Shown one piece after another: positions 6,291 to 8,463 of a stretch of DNA of 8,463 nt. The notes below the pieces were generated by a model. That model was not told the origin of the DNA, ran no database searches, and was given only the letters and a program-made list of their open reading frames with translations. The stretch is from JANMJD01 sp031371195 (lineage in GTDB: Bacteria > Actinomycetota > Acidimicrobiia > Acidimicrobiales > Ilumatobacteraceae). Position 1 is the stretch's first letter. Each line of letters begins with the position of its first letter. The stretch is from the NCBI GenBank assembly GCA_031371195.1, contig JANMJD010000141.1:1-8463 (forward strand), read 5' to 3'. Made by a program: the position numbers and the translations under genes.

Positions 6291-7778
6291 GTGAACGGCG
6301 TCGAGAGCAGTGGCACCCCTTTCTCGACTCCCCCGGTCGGACCGGCGATCGAGCTGAGTCCTCCGACCGGACGCCCGTTCGGCGCGGCGACGCCCGATGC
6401 CGCGCCAGAAGTACACCCCACGGACATCAACGGATCGCCACTGGCACCGGCGAGTGCGCCCACTGTTGGTCCGGCCGAGACGGGCGAGTCGTCCTCCCGA
6501 CGGCCGCGCAAATCGGCGGCCCGGGCAGCACCCAAGCTCCGCGAGGACGCCGGCAAGACGCCGTCGCTGACGAGGATGGAGCGCGGAGCGCTGGTCAAAC
6601 ACCCCCGCGACTGGCGCTGGTACGTGGGCGGACTCGGCCGCATCCTCATCGCCCTCGGACTATTGATCTTCGCTTTCGTCGCCTACCAGCTGTGGGGCAC
6701 GGGCATCCAATACGCCCAGCACCAGGACCAGCTCAAGAGCGAATTCGCCGCACTCCTCGCTCAGGCGCCACCCCCGGTAACGGCACCGATCGTGGCGACG
6801 ACCACCGCTGCATCTCCCGACACGACCGTTGCCGGTGATGGGACGGCAACGTCGGCGGTCGAGGCGCCGACGACAGTCGTCGCGCCATTGCATGCGGCGC
6901 CGCTGCCTCCGATCGGTCTTGGCGACCCGATCGCCTTCATCGAGATCCCGTCGATCGGGCTCAAGCCGGTGGCAGTCGTCGCCGGCGTCCGCGTCGACGA
7001 TCTCAAGAAGGGAGTCGGGCATTTCCCGGCGTCACCGATGCCCGGCCAGCCCGGCAATGCGGCACTCGCCGGCCATCGCACCACCTACGGCCAGCCCTTC
7101 TTCAACATCGACAAGATCTCCGTCGGTGACGAGATCATCATCACGACGCTGCAGGGGCGTTACGTCTACCGGATGACCGGCCAGCAGATCGTCAAGCCGT
7201 CCGACGGTCAGGTGGTCGCCAACCAGCCCGACAAGAAGATGCTCACGCTGACATCGTGCACGCCGAAGTTCTCGGCTCGTGACCGCATCGTCGTCACCGC
7301 AGATCTCGATGAGCCTGCGTCCAGCCCGCTCGGGGCGGCAACGACGAACTCCCTCGATCCGGCGGTCGCCGCCACCCAGCCGGCCGCTCCGGTGGACACC
7401 TTGCCAGGCGACGAGCCCGAGCCGACCGGCACCGTCGTCGAAGGCGGATCCTCCGACACCACCCTCGCACCGCCCGACGACACGGCGACGGCGACCACCG
7501 ACGGCACGACGACGGCCGATACCGTCGACACCAGCACCATCGACACCACGAGCGAGTCGATCGATGCGCTCTCGGCCGGCTGGTTCAGCGATCCCGATGC
7601 GTGGCCGCAGATCGCCCTATGGGGCGCGGCACTATCGATCGTCGCCTTGTTGGCGTGGCGATTGTCGGTCAGGGCCCGGCGGAACTGGGTGGGGGCGCTC
7701 GTCGGCATCGCCCCGTTCGTGTTCGTGTTGTACTTCTTCTTCGAGAATGTGAACCGGCTTCTTCCACCGAACCTGTGA
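6291..7778 (+). CDS. Class E sortase with C-terminal membrane anchor
   Basis: Sortases are membrane-bound cysteine transpeptidases that cut a sorting signal and join surface proteins to the cell wall. The start is taken as GTG 6291 (VNGVESSGTP), giving 495 residues; upstream in-frame codons overlap ccmA and its promoter. Layout: Pro/Ala-rich cytoplasmic arm 1-115, membrane helix about 117-137, short stalk with Thr/Ala-rich stretch to about 208, sortase beta-barrel about 212-340. Catalytic residues seen are His262 (LAGHRTTYGQPFF), Cys323 (LTLTSCTPKFSARDR) and Arg332; the TLTxC form is that of class E. After it comes a linker rich in Thr, Asp and Pro (341-428), then two membrane helices at about 439-459 and 466-484 ending in FFFENVNRLLPPNL. 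The extra C-terminal helices double the usual length. No substrate with an LPXTG- or LAXTG-type signal is encoded here, so its targets are unknown. It is divergent from the ccm operon. Confidence 0.92.
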   Translation: MNGVESSGTPFSTPPVGPAIELSPPTGRPFGAATPDAAPEVHPTDINGSPLAPASAPTVGPAETGESSSRRPRKSAARAAPKLREDAGKTPSLTRMERGALVKHPRDWRWYVGGLGRILIALGLLIFAFVAYQLWGTGIQYAQHQDQLKSEFAALLAQAPPPVTAPIVATTTAASPDTTVAGDGTATSAVEAPTTVVAPLHAAPLPPIGLGDPIAFIEIPSIGLKPVAVVAGVRVDDLKKGVGHFPASPMPGQPGNAALAGHRTTYGQPFFNIDKISVGDEIIITTLQGRYVYRMTGQQIVKPSDGQVVANQPDKKMLTLTSCTPKFSARDRIVVTADLDEPASSPLGAATTNSLDPAVAATQPAAPVDTLPGDEPEPTGTVVEGGSSDTTLAPPDDTATATTDGTTTADTVDTSTIDTTSESIDALSAGWFSDPDAWPQIALWGAALSIVALLAWRLSVRARRNWVGALVGIAPFVFVLYFFFENVNRLLPPNL

Positions 7779-7881
7779 CCAGGTGGAATGCTCGATTTCA
7801 TGCCTGTGACCTGCGGAAACGTTCCGTCATCTCTTCTCGTTGGTTCTCAACGTTTCTCGTTGATTCTTGTCATTCTGAGGA
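7779..7881. other. Intergenic region between converging genes
   Basis: About 100 bp separate the sortase stop from the end of the integrase remnant. The first half (7779-7830) shows a weak hairpin, CGGAA (7814-7818) with TTCCG (7822-7826), without a good T-run. The second half is AT-richer than the rest of the window and holds the periodic repeats listed separately. No tRNA or other RNA gene was recognised. Confidence 0.7.
7834..7867. repeat. Ten-bp-period repeat with alternating CGTTG/CAACG
   Basis: TTCTCGTTGRTTCT occurs at 7834-7847 and 7854-7867, 13 of 14 identical, 20 bp apart. Within it TTCT recurs at 7834, 7844, 7854 and 7864, exactly every 10 bp, and between them stand CGTTG, CAACG and CGTTG. 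Each neighbouring CGTTG/CAACG pair is an inverted repeat with a 5-base spacer. The hairpin at 7838-7852 followed by TTTCT might also serve as a weak terminator for the sortase gene. Next to an integrase end, such a tract could be the core-type binding sites of an attachment site; this is inference. Confidence 0.7.
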
Positions 7882-7905
7882 CTAGCTGAGGACTGATTGA
7901 GGACT
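7876..7905. repeat. Three TGAGGACT direct repeats, 11-bp period
   Basis: TGAGGACT is found at 7876-7883, 7887-7894 and 7898-7905, each separated by 3 bases. The second and third copies lie in the last codons of the integrase remnant and the first covers its TAG stop. Evenly spaced octamers one helical turn apart suggest bound protein, for example arm-type or excisionase sites, but simple duplication is equally possible. Confidence 0.85.
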
Positions 7906-8357
7906 GACTGGTGAGTCAGTAGCCCAGGCCTGTTCGATCGCTTGGCGCATCCGGTCGTCGTCGTTGGGCCAGAGGTGCGCGTAGATGTCCAACGTCTCGG
8001 CCGCTCGGGCGTGCCCGAGGAAGGACGACACCGCCTTCACGGAGCATCCGGCCGAGATCAGCAACGAGGCCGCATGATGACGCAGGTCGTGGCTCGTGGC
8101 GTCGATTCCTGCCGCGGTGGCCGCCTTGCGGAACTCCACCCCCATAGCGTCCGCTTGATCGGCTCGCCCGCAGCTGTTGCGAAGATCAATCCATCGCGCC
8201 GTGGCGGGAAGGTGGCGATATGGCGGGCCAGTTCGTTGGCGACAACTTCGGGGAGCGGAACCACCCGATTGGCCTTCGCCGTCTTTGGAGGACCGAAGAC
8301 AGCTCGCACGCCCCGCCCGTCGAGCGTGACGAACTGGCGATCGATCTTCAGTACCAC
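7882..8357 (-). pseudogene. Tyrosine recombinase (phage-type integrase) C-terminal remnant, frameshifted
   Basis: Two overlapping frames together give the C-terminal catalytic half of a tyrosine recombinase. Upstream part (frame from 8357): VVLKIDRQFVTLDGRG, FGPPKTAKANRVVPLP and DGLIFATAAGEPIKR, the usual KTxxSxRxVPLP-type strand region before the active site. Downstream part (to stop TAG 7882-7884): VEFRKAATAAGIDATSHDLR with the HxxR box, then SFLGHARAAETLDIYAHLW with GH and the Tyr nucleophile. The frames join cleanly (…KRTLWG/VEFRK…) if one base is added to the run of five C at 8139-8143. An in-frame TAA stands just before the GTG at 8357, and the N-terminal arm-binding and first Arg box are missing. 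The gene is therefore broken or cut by the contig end; the frameshift could also be a sequencing error. It suggests an integrated element entering or having entered beside the sortase gene. Confidence 0.88.
7903..7920. other. Perfect 7-bp inverted repeat at the 3' end of the integrase remnant
   Basis: ACTGACT (7903-7909) and AGTCAGT (7914-7920) are exact complements around GGTG. The left arm overlaps the third TGAGGACT copy. It lies within the last codons of the integrase reading frame and is not followed by a T-run on either strand, so it is more like a protein-binding or structural site than a terminator. Confidence 0.6.
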
Positions 8358-8463
8358 TTACGAAGTTGACGACGAACACCACCCAAACCACCATCACACC
8401 TTTCTTCACCACCTCAAATCTTCACTCTCACCTGCCTTTTCTCCCCTCACACCCTTCTTCTTT
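8358..8463. other. Low-complexity, G-depleted terminal stretch
   Basis: This tail has no recognisable gene. From 8375 to 8463 (89 bases) the plus strand holds a single G, at 8434, and is made of C, T and A in short mixed runs. It starts exactly where the integrase similarity stops. This is unlike all preceding DNA and may be a read-end or assembly artefact. Confidence 0.75.

Noticed and set aside
7779..7881. A tRNA gene as the integration target next to the integrase
   Set aside because: I could find no cloverleaf arms, T-loop GGTTCRANYCC box or CCA end; GGTTCTCAA at 7842-7850 only superficially resembles a T-loop.
7834..7920. A CRISPR array
   Set aside because: The repeats are 8-14 bp with spacers of 3-6 bp, far too short, and no cas genes are nearby.

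Overview
The window looks like a piece of a high-GC Gram-positive (actinobacterial) chromosome, most likely from the class Acidimicrobiia or a related uncultured lineage. The grounds are the high GC, the GTG starts, two apparently leaderless divergent promoters, and a class E sortase with the TLTSC-type active site. The assignment is by protein feel only; no search was run.

Positions 1-6216, minus strand, hold a cytochrome c maturation System I operon, read right to left as ccmA-ccmB-ccmC-ccmD-ccmE-ccmF-ccmG-ccmH. ccmH runs off the left edge. Every junction except ccmB/ccmC is a 4-10 bp stop/start overlap, so the operon is probably translationally coupled. CcmA and CcmB form the ABC module that releases holo-CcmE. 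CcmC and CcmD load haem onto CcmE. CcmE (His138/Tyr142) carries the haem. CcmF and CcmH do ligation, and CcmG and CcmH provide the reducing thiols. ccmD is only 44 codons, is easily missed, and completes the set. The one gap, about 114 bp before ccmC, may hold an internal promoter.

Positions 6217-6290 are a short divergent control region with a TANNNT -10 box on each strand. Positions 6291-7778, plus strand, encode a 495-residue class E sortase with a cytoplasmic N-terminal arm, one membrane segment, the catalytic domain (His262, Cys323, Arg332), a Thr/Asp/Pro-rich linker and two C-terminal membrane segments.

Positions 7779-7920 are unusual. They are AT-richer and carry nested short repeats with 10- and 11-bp periods, ending at the 3' end of a broken tyrosine recombinase (7882-8357, minus). 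The recombinase keeps its catalytic C-terminal half but has a one-base frameshift at a run of five C and lacks its N-terminal half. The last 89 bases contain almost no G on the plus strand and look like either a contig-end artefact or foreign low-complexity DNA.

No wholly new system is visible. The points most worth a second look are the periodic repeat tract beside the integrase remnant, the cysteines added to CcmE, the divergent leaderless promoters, and the sortase with a C-terminal membrane anchor.
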